Shown piece by piece: positions 1-9,016 of a stretch of 64,000 nt of DNA. Below the pieces are notes generated by a model that was not told the origin of the DNA, ran no database searches, and saw only the letters and a list, made by a program, of their open reading frames with translations. Location of the stretch: contig CP064983.1 in NCBI GenBank assembly GCA_016699635.1, positions 1,240,001 to 1,304,000 on the forward strand, read 5' to 3'. Position 1 is the first letter of the stretch, and every line of letters starts with the position of its first letter. The position numbers and the translations under genes are program-made. The DNA comes from Bacteroidota bacterium. GTDB lineage: Bacteria > Bacteroidota > Bacteroidia > AKYH767-A > OLB10.

Positions 1-352
1 TTGAGGGCGACTGGTATTTGGTTAAATCTTCAATGCCGAATTGTACGTTTTTATATCCTGCCTTCTGAAAAAAATTATTGCAATCGCTGACCTGCTCTTC
101 TTTGACATCTACTGCATAAATTTTCCAATTCTTGTTTCGTGAAGCAAGCCAGTAGGTGTATTGGCCAAAGCCTGAGCCAGCATCTAAAATATGTGCATTG
201 TTGTCAACTGTTTTTTCCCATTGCTTTAGCTCATTATGGATGTGCCAGGCGCGCAGGAGCAATAAATCGAGCAGACGGTAAAATGTTTTTCTTAAAAATG
301 GTGATTTATTAAACACCTCGCCCAGAGAGCGCTTTATAGGATCGTATTGCAT
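1..352 (-). CDS. Class I SAM-dependent methyltransferase, 3' end outside window
   Basis: The ATG is at 352-350 and the frame stays open to base 1, so about 117 N-terminal residues are present and the C-terminal part lies left of the window. Residues 57-63 read DAGSGFG, the glycine-rich SAM-binding motif I of Rossmann methyltransferases. It is followed about 20 residues later by the hydrophobic-acidic stretch YAVDVKEE, which fits motif II. The first 45 residues are basic and helical with a leucine-rich stretch (LLDLLLL). The substrate cannot be deduced. The gene lies just upstream of the rbfA stop on the same strand (9 nt gap), so the two may be cotranscribed. Confidence is good for the fold and low for the role. 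Confidence 0.75.
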   Translation of the reverse strand, partial: MQYDPIKRSLGEVFNKSPFLRKTFYRLLDLLLLRAWHIHNELKQWEKTVDNNAHILDAGSGFGQYTYWLASRNKNWKIYAVDVKEEQVSDCNNFFQKAGYKNVQFGIEDLTKYQSPS

Positions 353-360
353 TCAGTGTG

Positions 361-726
361 TCAGTCTTGCTTTGGATCGTTTTTATGGATTTCTTTAAAC
401 AGCTTTTCAATATGCTCGGCATAGTCTAAGCTCTCATCATTAAAAAATTTCAGCTCAGGAATATGTCTTATCTGATTGCGGATTCTGTTACCTAACTTTC
501 TTCTGATGTCGTGCATCTTATGGTTCAGGCTGTTTACTATCTCTTCAGCATTTTTCTGCTTGAATAAACTTAAACGCACATAGGCAATGCCAAGGTCAGG
601 CGTTACTCTGACATTGGTGACAGTAACAAAGGCATTTCCATAAAACGAACTGCCTTCGAGCTGAAACAAACTACTGATTTCTTTTTGCAACATTCTTGAA
701 ATTTTCTGCTGCCTTGTGCTGTCCAT
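361..726 (-). CDS. rbfA: Ribosome-binding factor A
   Basis: This 121-aa protein matches the small KH-like fold of RbfA, which binds the 30S subunit and helps 5'-end maturation of 16S rRNA. Family features visible are the N-terminal basic helix (TRQQKISRMLQKEIS), the strand VTVTNVRVTPDLGIAYVRLSLF, and the helix-rich centre with NRIRNQIRHIPELKFFNDES, which corresponds to the conserved R-x-P-x-L-x-F-x-x-D segment. Length is normal for Bacteroidota. The start ATG at 726 is preceded by a short AT-rich gap after the coiled-coil gene. It is followed by the partial methyltransferase on the same strand. Confidence 0.92.
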   Translation of the reverse strand: MDSTRQQKISRMLQKEISSLFQLEGSSFYGNAFVTVTNVRVTPDLGIAYVRLSLFKQKNAEEIVNSLNHKMHDIRRKLGNRIRNQIRHIPELKFFNDESLDYAEHIEKLFKEIHKNDPKQD

Positions 727-748
727 TAACTTATTCTTAAATTAAAAT

Positions 749-1416
749 TTATTTGATTTCGCCCAGCTTACTTGTGAGAAGCTGTATGGCAGTACGCTGA
801 CTGTCAATTTCGCTTTTCTTCTTGCTCAGGTCATTTTCTTTTTTGTAGGCATCGTCTTCGGCTTTCTTAATATTATCTTTATATTTTTCAACATCGCTGC
901 GCAATGACTTAATGTCTTTTTCCAAAGAGCCTCTGTCGCTTTCCATCTTACCCAACAATGTTTCTGCATCTTTTAATTGTGACTGAATAGGTGCTTTGGT
1001 TGTTTCTATTGCAAAATTTTTAACCATCTGCTCTGCTGTACTATATTTAGTGGCATCAACAGTTGATGATAAATAAGCCCCTCCTAAATCAAATGCAACC
1101 ATCACTTTAACACTGTTGTCGGCTTTGTTTTCTTCAAAACGAGCATAAATGTCAATTGGATTATTGCCCCAGTCTTTTATCAGAACATTGTCGGTAAAAG
1201 TTTCCTCTTTACCTGCTGTTACTTTTTTACTTTTTAAAGATTTCATATAGGTTGTCCAGCTATTGGTAACATCCTTGAGGCTGTTGTTAAAGCAAGTTGT
1301 AACAATTGCAGGTTGCTGTCCGGTAGAGAATGTTGATGTTTGTTCAGCTACAGTAATAACCTGTGCCGAAGTGATTGTGTGCGCAAAAACAATGCTGCTG
1401 CTAAAATCTTTTTCAT
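749..1416 (-). CDS. Secreted coiled-coil protein (frameshifted in signal peptide)
   Basis: The in-frame stretch from 1246 lacks a signal peptide, but the true start is ATG 1416-1414. Reading from there gives MKKILAAALF, then a one-base shift at the A5 run 1385-1389 (T5 on the coding strand) continues as FAHTITSAQVITVAEQ. This is a textbook signal peptide with cleavage near SAQ. Repaired length is about 222 aa. The C-terminal 90 residues are highly charged, with heptad-like Leu/Ile spacing (DIKSLRSDVEKYKDNIKKAEDD), indicating a coiled coil. The N-terminal half is a compact domain of no family I recognise. Length 668 = 3n+2, consistent with one missing base. Function unknown; probably periplasmic or surface. 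Confidence 0.7.
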
Positions 1417-1442
1417 AAATTTTTTGATTATAAATAATGTTG

Positions 1443-1450
1443 CAAAGGTA
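1443..1450 (-). promoter_or_regulatory. Putative -7 element for the coiled-coil protein gene
   Basis: On the minus strand the octamer TACCTTTG matches the Bacteroidota -7 consensus TAnnTTTG exactly. It sits 27 nt before the ATG at 1416. I see no clear TTG at the -33 spacing, so only the -7 half is supported. Confidence 0.5.
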
Positions 1451-1513
1451 GTAAAAATGCCTTTTCGCACTGAATAAACAGTGATAAAATGCTATAACTT
1501 CATTGAAACTGTT

Positions 1514-2359
1514 CTAAAGTTTATCGAGCCTGACTCGATAGGCATATCCTACTCTCACAAACCATGAATTCTGAACACTCATAGTGCTTTGAATATCTAT
1601 ATCGCGATTCTTAGTGCCTAAAACAAATTTTCTGAATACAGAGTGACCTGTTTCTAAAAACAATACATTATTCTTCGCAAAATAAAAATCGGAAGCAATG
1701 CGTAGCAGATTATCATTTGTTCTTAAATAGTAACTGTCGTCCTTGCGGTATGAAAGTGTCATTGTTTTTAGCGAAATCAAAAAATGTAGTTTGTTGATGC
1801 TGGCCTTATATTCTGCATTGAGCGAAGACGGAAGAATACCCCATAAATTCCATCGTGGTGTTATGCGATAATCAATACCGACCAATGGCAAAAAGTAAGG
1901 ACCGAAAAATTCGCTGTTGTAAAATAATCCGAGTTAATAACTTAGTTGCTCTGAGCGCTGATAGCTTTGTAAAATTGCTCCCCCAAGCTGATAGCTGCCC
2001 TCTTGCAGCCAATATTTACTTTCGGAAATAGATTTCGGAATAAACACAAAGGCAGTTTTAAAACGTTTGTCTTTCCACTGATGTTGCCATGTTAGTGCAA
2101 GCTGACCACTCATATAAAGTTTTGATTGCTGATGGAACCTGAAATCGAACCTATCAAAAGAGGGGTTGATGATAAAAATATTGTTGCCGCTTTTAATAGG
2201 TAGTGTCAGAAAAGCATTGGTGTACTGAAGTATTGCAGATTCGTTGTTGGTGAATTTAAATGGGCGATGGTAGCTATAGTTTAATGCTGCAATGTCAATT
2301 AATGGCTGCGCCACTACCGACTGAGTAAAAACAAAAAGCAATAGAACTACAAGGCGCAT
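1514..2359 (-). pseudogene. Outer-membrane beta-barrel protein (DUF6268-like), in-frame stop
   Basis: Two stretches in the same frame form one protein of 281 residues interrupted by TAA at 1936-1934. The first part (from 2359) has a signal peptide MRLVVLLLFVFTQSVVAQ and alternating beta-strand patterns. After the stop the frame continues as LGLFYNSEFFGPYFLPLVGIDYRI and then RWNLWGILPSSLNAEYK, which resembles the conserved region of DUF6268 outer-membrane proteins. It ends at RVGYAYRVRLDKL. The length is an exact multiple of three, so this is a substitution or a pair of compensating errors and not a simple frameshift. The role of the family is unknown. DUF6268 assignment is from memory of the motif and is moderate. 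Confidence 0.6.
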
Positions 2360-2430
2360 ATTTACTGTTTATTTAATGCAAGATTAACACTTGAACTGTA
2401 AATAACCAACCTTTACAACCTGTTAATTTT

Positions 2431-2438
2431 TACTTTTG
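2431..2438 (+). promoter_or_regulatory. Putative -7 element for the PorT-like gene
   Basis: TACTTTTG fits the Bacteroidota -7 consensus and lies 19 nt before the ATG at 2458. No good TTG is seen at the expected -33 spacing, so the promoter call is partial. Confidence 0.45.
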
Positions 2439-2457
2439 TTGTACATAACATCGCACT

Positions 2458-3081
2458 ATGTTTAAAATTATTAATAAAATTCTGATTGTGCTTTTATTGC
2501 CAATGGCTACAAATGCGCAATCATTTAAAGCTTCCATCATTGGTGGCATCAATGCATCACAAGTTTCCGGTGATGAGTTGGGAGGTTTTAATAAAGCGGG
2601 AGTAATGTTTGGAGGTAGTGCCATATTACCTGTCACACCAAAGTCAGATGTTGCAATGGAATTGTTGTTTATTCAGAAAGGAAGTAAAACGCCAACATCA
2701 AAAGACAATAGCAATACCGTCTATTATAAGATGAGTTTAAATTATCTGGAAGTGCAAATTAATTATACCTATCATGCATCTAAAAAAATAGGCCTGCACG
2801 TTGGACCTACGTTTGGTGTATTGGTTGGTGAGAAAGAAGAAGATATAGCAGGTGAGTTGACAGAAAGACCGGAATTCCAAAAGACAGAAATAGGTATTGC
2901 AGGCGGGCTATCATTTCATTTCAGCGAAAAAGTGGGTTTGTATATGCGCTTATCAAATTCATTGTTGCCTATTCGTAAAATGGGTGCCGACACAAAATAT
3001 TTTAAGAGCGGACAATATAATAGTGGATTGGCATTTTTTCTTACTTACACTTTTAGCTCAAAAGACAAACAAAAGCAATAA
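2458..3081 (+). CDS. PorT-family outer-membrane beta-barrel protein
   Basis: This 207-aa protein begins with a signal peptide (MFKIINKILIVLLLPMATNAQ) and continues with the pattern of small Bacteroidota outer-membrane barrels: FKASIIGGINASQVSG near the N terminus, FNKAGVMFGGSAILPV, LNYLEVQINYTYH, IGLHVGPTFGVLVGE and a final strand ending FFLTYTF. These match the PorT/Omp beta-barrel 2 family, whose founding member is part of T9SS biogenesis. Most paralogues have no known function, and nothing here ties this copy to T9SS. Its stop overlaps the ubiX start (TAATG), suggesting translational coupling. Confidence 0.8.
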   Translation: MFKIINKILIVLLLPMATNAQSFKASIIGGINASQVSGDELGGFNKAGVMFGGSAILPVTPKSDVAMELLFIQKGSKTPTSKDNSNTVYYKMSLNYLEVQINYTYHASKKIGLHVGPTFGVLVGEKEEDIAGELTERPEFQKTEIGIAGGLSFHFSEKVGLYMRLSNSLLPIRKMGADTKYFKSGQYNSGLAFFLTYTFSSKDKQKQ

Positions 3082-3641
3082 TGAAAAACAAGATTGTAGT
3101 TGCCGTTACCGGTGCCAGTGGAAGTATTTATGCATCAATGTTGCTTAGTAAATTGGCACAGCTAAAAGAACAATTTTCTGATGTTGCAATAGTGTTTTCA
3201 AAAAATGCAACAGATGTGTGGCAGCATGAATTAGGTAATGATTCCTATAAATCACTTTCCTTTAAGAGATATGATACAATGGATTTTAATGCACCTTTTG
3301 CATCGGGATCGGCACAATACAACACTATGATTATTATTCCTTGCAGCATGGGAACAATGGGACGCATTGCTGCAGGAATTTCAAACGACCTGATTACACG
3401 TGCTGCCGATGTGATACTAAAAGAGCGAAGAAAACTTATCTTAGTTACAAGAGATATGCCACTGAATCTGATTCATATCAACAACATGAAAACTATTACT
3501 GAAGCCGGAGGGATAATTTGCCCTGCATGCCCATCATATTACAGCAAGCCACAAACCATCAATGATGTGGCAGCAACTGTAGTTGACCGTGCATTAGACC
3601 TTGCCGGTTTTAGTTTGAACAGCTTCCGTTGGAATGAATAA
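3081..3641 (+). CDS. ubiX: UbiX-family flavin prenyltransferase
   Basis: This 186-aa flavoprotein makes prenylated FMN, the cofactor of UbiD decarboxylases, from reduced FMN and dimethylallyl phosphate. Visible motifs are the N-terminal TGASGSIYA, the central IPCSMGTMGRIAAGISNDLITRA, and the ERRKLILV-TRDMPLNLIHINNM segment that lines the active site. CPACPSYY lies near the end. Length is typical. It overlaps the stop of the upstream barrel gene and the start of the downstream membrane protein (8 nt), so it appears to be in one transcript. No ubiD is present in the window, so the client decarboxylase is encoded elsewhere. Confidence 0.93.
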   Translation: MKNKIVVAVTGASGSIYASMLLSKLAQLKEQFSDVAIVFSKNATDVWQHELGNDSYKSLSFKRYDTMDFNAPFASGSAQYNTMIIIPCSMGTMGRIAAGISNDLITRAADVILKERRKLILVTRDMPLNLIHINNMKTITEAGGIICPACPSYYSKPQTINDVAATVVDRALDLAGFSLNSFRWNE

Positions 3642-4608
3642 ACAGTCTTCGGAATTTCAAATGATTTCAAATCTTGTTTTTATCAGACTGCAGCAACTTA
3701 AACGCGAGTTGACAAAAACAGGGTGGTTATATAGTCTTATACTATTAGTCATTACAGGACTTTTAGGATTTTTACTTTATCATGTAGTACAAAATTCTAC
3801 TCATAGTTTTTATTTAGCAGCATTGATGATTGTTAGTGTCTATACTATTCATAGTACAAGAAATGATTTGCAGTTTATCAGACAACAACTTAGAAATCCA
3901 TTTTTTATTCTGACAACTGAATATATTTTGTTAGCACTTCCTGTTATCATTCTGTTATTTTTAAAAAGTTATTTTATTGCAGGATGCACAATAATTGCAG
4001 GATGCATATTGATAGCTTTAATAGTACCAAAAAATTCAACACATTTACTTTTTCCAAAACTTGCAAGGTGGATACCATCAGCAATGTTTGAATGGTTGAG
4101 TGGCATACGCAACACTAAAGGCATTGTCGCAGTCTTTTTAATTGTACTGTATGCGACCTGTTTCTTAAAATTTATTCCATTGATATTTCTTTGGCTGACA
4201 ACAATAACAATTGCCGGGTTTTATCAATTTGGTGAACCACTTTCACTACTCTATTTACATGAAAACGCCAAACAGCTTTTAAGAATTAAAATAAAAAATG
4301 TTTTGTTGCTTTATGTAAAGATAACTCTCATTCCTGTTTTAGTGAATATATTTCTCCATCCGGATATTTGGTGGGTTGACTTAATGATTTATATACTTTG
4401 TATGCTTGTTATTATTTGTGCTGTACTGATTAAATATGCTGTTTACAGGCCCAATGAAAGATTAACTGCAGGAAGCATGTTACTGTCAATTGTTTCAATT
4501 TCACCGGCACTTCCATTCACACTTCCATTACCTATTATTGTTGCTGCAATAAAGTATAAAAGCGCTATTCAAAACTTAGAAAATTACTTTCATGATCAGC
4601 ATAAATAA
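3634..4608 (+). CDS. Integral membrane protein, putative ABC-transporter permease
   Basis: The 324-aa product is strongly hydrophobic with about nine predicted membrane segments, for example near residues 30-51, 59-73, 87-130 (two), 162-197 (two), 220-240, 244-269 and 280-306. I recognise no specific family. Its 3' end overlaps by 17 nt the ATP-binding protein that follows, so it is most likely the permease of that ABC pair. The N-terminal segment MNKQSSEFQ could be bypassed by the internal ATG at 3661 (MISNLVFIRLQQL), which looks more natural. Substrate unknown. Confidence 0.7.
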   Translation: MNKQSSEFQMISNLVFIRLQQLKRELTKTGWLYSLILLVITGLLGFLLYHVVQNSTHSFYLAALMIVSVYTIHSTRNDLQFIRQQLRNPFFILTTEYILLALPVIILLFLKSYFIAGCTIIAGCILIALIVPKNSTHLLFPKLARWIPSAMFEWLSGIRNTKGIVAVFLIVLYATCFLKFIPLIFLWLTTITIAGFYQFGEPLSLLYLHENAKQLLRIKIKNVLLLYVKITLIPVLVNIFLHPDIWWVDLMIYILCMLVIICAVLIKYAVYRPNERLTAGSMLLSIVSISPALPFTLPLPIIVAAIKYKSAIQNLENYFHDQHK

Positions 4609-5272
4609 TCTGAAAATTTCCTTTGATAAACATCAGGTTCTTGATATTGAAAAATATAATTTTAATACAGGAAAAGTACATGGCATTATAGGTCTTAATG
4701 GTGCCGGAAAAACAACATTTTTTAATGCTGTATGTAAATTTTTAAAGCGTGATGAGCAAGCCGTTTTGTTAAATAATAAACCTTTTGAGCGTCATGATGC
4801 GGCCTATCTGGAAACAACAAATTACTTTTATGATAACATTACTGCCGAAGAATATCTCTCGCTTTTTCCATCAGATAACTTACTTTTCAATAAAAAGAAT
4901 TTGATTGAACTGCTTCAATTAAAATCCGGTGAGTTGATTGAAACTTTCTCAACAGGCATGAAAAAGAAACTGGCTTTGATTGCAATAATCTGTCAGGATA
5001 AACCGGTGTATATTTTAGATGAGCCTTTTAATGGATTGGATTTAGAGTCGAATAAAATTCTGGAAATGCTGATACAGAAACTTGTACAAAACGGCAAAAC
5101 AATTTTTCTCTCATCACACATTCTTTCTCCATTAACAACATCATGTGCTGAAATACATTTACTTCAAAACGGACGTTTTGAAAAACAATTTCAACCGGAA
5201 CAGTTTAATGAAATAGAAAATGAGTTGTTTTCCAATCTCACCGAGAAAGTCAATTCGATTTTGAAAAAATAA
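4592..5272 (+). CDS. ABC transporter ATP-binding protein
   Basis: This is a 226-aa ABC ATPase of the ABC-2-like type. Walker A is GLNGAGKTT (about residues 34-42), Walker B is VYILDEPF (about 143-150) and the switch histidine is in LSSHIL. The signature reads FSTGMKKKL in place of LSGGQ. A signature of this STGM type is common in single-polypeptide export or regulatory ABC-2 ATPases. The Q-loop region is short. It overlaps the preceding membrane protein, which supports a two-gene transporter. Its stop is 2 nt from the convergent stop of sucA, leaving no room for a separate terminator. Confidence 0.85.
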   Translation: MISINNLKISFDKHQVLDIEKYNFNTGKVHGIIGLNGAGKTTFFNAVCKFLKRDEQAVLLNNKPFERHDAAYLETTNYFYDNITAEEYLSLFPSDNLLFNKKNLIELLQLKSGELIETFSTGMKKKLALIAIICQDKPVYILDEPFNGLDLESNKILEMLIQKLVQNGKTIFLSSHILSPLTTSCAEIHLLQNGRFEKQFQPEQFNEIENELFSNLTEKVNSILKK

Positions 5273-5273
5273 T

Positions 5274-8012
5274 TTATACAGTAACTTTTTCGAATGCTGC
5301 TTTAAGCAACTGTTGTTGCTCTTCATCATGAGCACTGTGCGATCCGGTTGCAAGGCTGGCACTTTCAACACGTGCAATGAGTCTGATGTTTAAGTCAGGC
5401 ATCATTCGTTTTATAAAACCCCATGCTCCCATATTATCAGGCTCTTCCTGCAGCCAAATAATGTCATCAGCCTTTGAATATTTCTTTAAAAGCTTTTCAA
5501 CCTGCTGCTGCGGGAAAGGATAAAGTTGCTCAAGTCTGATTAGCGCTACATCAGTAATCTTTTCTGCTGTGCGATGTTGTAATAAGTCGTAATATACTTT
5601 TCCTGTACACAAAATTACTCGCGATACTTCGGTAGCTTTAACAGTATCATCAATCACCTCACTGAATTTTTTATCAGCAAAATCACTGATAGTAGAAACA
5701 CAAAGCGGATGACGAAGTAAACTCTTTGGTGTAAACACAATCAAAGGTTTTCTAAAAGGCCACTTTAGCTGACGTCTTAAAGCATGGAAAAAATTTGCAG
5801 GAGTAGTACAGTTGGTCACAACCATATTGTATTCTGCACTTAGTGTAAGAAAGCGTTCCATACGTGCGCTGCTGTGTTCGGCACCTTGCCCTTCATAACC
5901 ATGAGGTAGCAACATTACCAATCCGTTCATGCGATTCCATTTATCTTCTGCACTGCTCAGATACTGATCAATAATTATCTGTGCTCCATTTCCGAAATCG
6001 CCAAACTGAGCTTCCCATAAAACCAAACTGTTTGGTGAAGTAAATGCATAGCCATATTCAAATCCTAAAACTCCATACTCTGATAACAGAGAATTGTAAA
6101 TGTAATATCGTGCTTGCTTGTCTGAAATGTGATTGAGTGGTGTATATTGCTCTTCTGAATCTTCAACACGAACTACTGCATGACGATGTGAGAATGTTCC
6201 GCGCTCACAATCTTGTCCGCTGAGGCGCACAGGAAAACCCTCATTGAGTAATGTGCCATAAGCCAAAAGTTCGCCCATTGCCCAATCTAACTTACCTTCA
6301 CCTTTTAGCATTTCTTTTCTTTCACCGAAAAGTCGTGTAATCTTATTAAAAAACTTTTTGTCTGCCGGAAGATCGGTAATTTTTCCTGCAATTGACAGCA
6401 ACACATTTTGTTTAACAGAAGTATCAGGTGACTGCAGAAAATCTTCAGGAGTTGAAAAACGGAGTTTACTCCATGCACCATCTTTAAAGTTAGGAACTTT
6501 TGTTTTCTCAACTTTTTTGGCAACGCTTAATTTTTCTTCAAGTAATGCCTTGAAAGATTTTTCCATTTCTTTCACTAAGTTTGTTTCTATCTCGCCTTGT
6601 GAAAGTAATTTCTGAATATATATTTCTCTTGGATTGGGATGTGATGCAATAGCTTTATATAAAAGTGGTTGCGTGAAACGTGGTTCATCACCTTCGTTAT
6701 GTCCATATTTTCTGTAGCAAAGAATATCAATAAAAACATCGCGATGATATTTCTGACGATATTCCATGGCTAATTTCACTGTGTAGATGAGTGCTTCAAC
6801 ATCATCGCCATTGACATGAAACACCGGTGATAAAGTAACTTTTGCAACATCGGTACAATAGGTGCTTGACCGTGCATCAATATAATTGGTTGTAAAACCT
6901 ACCTGATTGTTTATGATAAGATGAATAGTTCCTCCGGTTGAAAAGCCTTTGAGTAACGACATCTGAATGACTTCATAAACTACACCTTGTGCAGCAATGG
7001 CAGCATCACCATGAATGAGTATGGGTGCAATATCATCTGTTGTTCCGCCTTGTGCATCAATTTTAGAACGCACAATTCCTTGTACCAATGCATCTACTGC
7101 TTCGAGGTGAGAAGGGTTTGGTGTTAAAGAAATATGTACTTTCTTGCCATCGTAGGTTTCAACATCTCCTGAGTAACCAAGATGATATTTTACATCACCT
7201 CCAAAGGCATTATCTTCAAAAGCTTTGCCTTCAAACTCAGTAAAAATTTCATCGTAGCCTTTATTCAGAATATTAGCAAGTACATTTAGTCTGCCTCTAT
7301 GTGCCATGCCAATTACAAATTCTTTGATGCCCATTTTAGCACCAAATTCAATTACTGCATCAAGAGCAGGAATTGTTGTTTCGGCACCTTCAAGAGAAAA
7401 ACGTTTTTGCCCTGCAAACTTAACATGCAGAAAGTTTTCGAAGGCAACAGCTTCGTTCAGCTTATTCAGAATTTTTCTTTTATCGTCAATGGTAAACTCA
7501 AGACTGTTTTTACAACTTTCCATTTTCTGTTCAAACCACTTAACTACTTCGGGGCTTCTGATATATTTATATTCCACACCAACACTTCGGCAATACGTGT
7601 CGCGTAGGTGCGTAATAATATCTGTCAGCGATGCTTTACCGATACCAATTTGCTGTCCTGCCTGAAAAAGTGTAGGAAGATCACTCTCTGATAATCCAAA
7701 ATGTTGAATATCTAACGTAGGTTGATATTTTCTGCGCTCGCGAACAGGATTGGTATCCGTAAAAAGATGTCCACGTTTGCGATAATCGCTGATTAATCGC
7801 AATACCATAAACTCTTTTTCTATATGTGATGCATCGGCTGCAGAAACAACATTTCCACCGTCAGGAGACTGACTTTTTCTTGCCAGTTCAAATCCATCAA
7901 AAAAAGTTTGCCAGGTTTGATCTACCGACTGTGGGTCTTTAAGATATGAGTTATAAAGCGCTTCTATTGCTACTGGGTCAGCATTACCGAGGTAAGTACG
8001 TTTCTTTTCCAC
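5274..8012 (-). CDS. sucA: 2-oxoglutarate dehydrogenase E1 component
   Basis: This 912-aa ThDP enzyme decarboxylates 2-oxoglutarate and transfers succinyl to E2 in the TCA cycle. The N-terminal E1 segment (NADPVAIEALYNSYLKDPQSVDQTW) is present, then MAHRGRLNVLANILNK, the ThDP/Mg region IHGDAAIAAQGVVYE, RKYGHNEGDEPRFTQPLLY, and the C-terminal transketolase-like domain with GYEGQGAEHSSARMERFL and RHPLCVS. Length is normal and no lesion is visible. The E2 gene (sucB/odhB), often next to it, is not in the window. A good -7 element lies upstream at 8039-8046. Confidence 0.96.
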   Translation of the reverse strand: MEKKRTYLGNADPVAIEALYNSYLKDPQSVDQTWQTFFDGFELARKSQSPDGGNVVSAADASHIEKEFMVLRLISDYRKRGHLFTDTNPVRERRKYQPTLDIQHFGLSESDLPTLFQAGQQIGIGKASLTDIITHLRDTYCRSVGVEYKYIRSPEVVKWFEQKMESCKNSLEFTIDDKRKILNKLNEAVAFENFLHVKFAGQKRFSLEGAETTIPALDAVIEFGAKMGIKEFVIGMAHRGRLNVLANILNKGYDEIFTEFEGKAFEDNAFGGDVKYHLGYSGDVETYDGKKVHISLTPNPSHLEAVDALVQGIVRSKIDAQGGTTDDIAPILIHGDAAIAAQGVVYEVIQMSLLKGFSTGGTIHLIINNQVGFTTNYIDARSSTYCTDVAKVTLSPVFHVNGDDVEALIYTVKLAMEYRQKYHRDVFIDILCYRKYGHNEGDEPRFTQPLLYKAIASHPNPREIYIQKLLSQGEIETNLVKEMEKSFKALLEEKLSVAKKVEKTKVPNFKDGAWSKLRFSTPEDFLQSPDTSVKQNVLLSIAGKITDLPADKKFFNKITRLFGERKEMLKGEGKLDWAMGELLAYGTLLNEGFPVRLSGQDCERGTFSHRHAVVRVEDSEEQYTPLNHISDKQARYYIYNSLLSEYGVLGFEYGYAFTSPNSLVLWEAQFGDFGNGAQIIIDQYLSSAEDKWNRMNGLVMLLPHGYEGQGAEHSSARMERFLTLSAEYNMVVTNCTTPANFFHALRRQLKWPFRKPLIVFTPKSLLRHPLCVSTISDFADKKFSEVIDDTVKATEVSRVILCTGKVYYDLLQHRTAEKITDVALIRLEQLYPFPQQQVEKLLKKYSKADDIIWLQEEPDNMGAWGFIKRMMPDLNIRLIARVESASLATGSHSAHDEEQQQLLKAAFEKVTV

Positions 8013-8038
8013 TTTAAAATTTAACTGAATTCAGCGCA

Positions 8039-8046
8039 CAAAGGTA
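8039..8046 (-). promoter_or_regulatory. Putative -7 element for sucA
   Basis: On the minus strand TACCTTTG matches TAnnTTTG exactly and lies 26 nt before the sucA ATG. No TTG is seen at -33 spacing. Confidence 0.45.
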
Positions 8047-8111
8047 GCCAATTTGCCGGTGTAAAAACTGATTTTAGTTAGTTGAATAACCAATCTGCGT
8101 TTAAAAACTCA

Positions 8112-8831
8112 TCAATTAAACAGTTCGGTTAGTATATCCATGCTTTGTAAACGGAACCCATCAGGAAGATGTAATTGATAATATTGTAAGAGAACATTTA
8201 GTAAATCTGTTCGCTGTTTATAATTTAACTGCGGTTCTTTGATTGAAGAATTAAGACATTGATGTAATAATAACGAAGTTGATTCATCAATAACATAAAG
8301 ATGTGAAGAATTTTTTGTGCTGAAACAGCCTTCCTTCATATCAAAACACAGATGTTCCTCATAATTATCTGTTGGCCTGAATCCAAGAAAAGCAGATAGT
8401 TTAATCATAAATAAAAGATGGAAATCAGGATTAGCCGATAAAGATTTATCAAGTTGAACAATGTTATCAAACAAAAATCTGAAGAGAGCAGGATTAGCTT
8501 CCTCTTCACGAATGGTACGATAAAGCAACTCTGCCATAAAAATTGACTGCGTGCTTTTTGTAATGTTAAATGGAATTGAAATAAATCTGTTGGCAAAAGC
8601 GAGGTTACTTATGCGTTGCAAACCTTTATCCGGACGATGATATACAACAAGTTGCAGCAAACTCAACGGTTGAAAAAACACACTCTTGCTTTTTGCCTTT
8701 GAAGAACGCACACCATTAACCAGATAGGTTTGTATGCCAAATTTTTCTGTATAAATCTTAGCAATAACAGATGAATCGCCATAGGGCGACAGGTGCAACA
8801 TAATTCCATCTGTGTTATGCAAGGCAGACAT
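8112..8831 (-). CDS. recO: DNA repair protein RecO
   Basis: This 239-aa protein begins with the RecO OB-fold (HNTDGIMLHLSPYGDSSVIAKIYTEKFGIQTYLVNGVRSSKAKS). It continues with FFQPLSLLQLVVYHRPDKGLQRISN, a segment typical of Bacteroidota RecO. The C-terminal helical domain carries MAELLYRTIREEEANPALFRFL and FLGFRP. RecO loads RecA onto SSB-coated single-stranded DNA together with RecR. Length is normal. The gene stands alone between sucA and the divergent Rrf2 island. Confidence 0.93.
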   Translation of the reverse strand: MSALHNTDGIMLHLSPYGDSSVIAKIYTEKFGIQTYLVNGVRSSKAKSKSVFFQPLSLLQLVVYHRPDKGLQRISNLAFANRFISIPFNITKSTQSIFMAELLYRTIREEEANPALFRFLFDNIVQLDKSLSANPDFHLLFMIKLSAFLGFRPTDNYEEHLCFDMKEGCFSTKNSSHLYVIDESTSLLLHQCLNSSIKEPQLNYKQRTDLLNVLLQYYQLHLPDGFRLQSMDILTELFN

Positions 8832-8952
8832 TCCGCTTTTTAGTGATTTGAATATTTTGTGGCAAATTTATGACAAGATGATGACGATTCAGCATAAAGA
8901 TAAAACAGTTTTATCACTTCCTGAATAGAATGAAAAATAGTATATATAAATT

Positions 8953-8976
8953 ATTTACGATATTTTTGTCGTAAAT
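8953..8976. promoter_or_regulatory. Inverted-repeat operator candidate over the Rrf2 gene promoter
   Basis: Perfect 8-nt arms ATTTACGA and TCGTAAAT flank an 8-nt spacer. The repeat covers the TTG -33 element (8966-8968) of the promoter that drives the Rrf2-type regulator, a position suited to repression. Such 24-bp AT-rich palindromes are typical of dimeric regulators. The adjacent Rrf2 protein is the obvious candidate, with an FNR/CRP-type protein as alternative. I found no second copy in the island's other intergenic gaps. Confidence 0.6.
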
Positions 8977-8996
8977 TAAAAAACTCACTACTTTTG
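8966..8996 (+). promoter_or_regulatory. Bacteroidota-type promoter of the Rrf2 island
   Basis: TTG at 8966-8968 is separated by 20 nt from TACTTTTG at 8989-8996, a perfect TAnnTTTG. Transcription should begin near 9002, about 15 nt before the Rrf2 ATG at 9017. Confidence 0.65.
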
Positions 8997-9016
8997 TACC
9001 CCGAAAAGACGCAACA

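Noticed and set aside
3634..5272. A bacteriocin or antibiotic self-immunity ABC system
   Set aside because: The two-gene ABC pair could suggest this, but there is no biosynthetic gene next to it and the upstream neighbour is ubiX.
7299..7665. Long open stretches on the plus strand inside sucA
   Set aside because: They lie antisense to the well-supported sucA frame and have low-complexity, non-family composition. The same applies to opposite-strand stretches inside the sensor kinase (27657-28211), the ALDH7 gene (36005-36190, 36676-36885) and kdsB (41378-41746).
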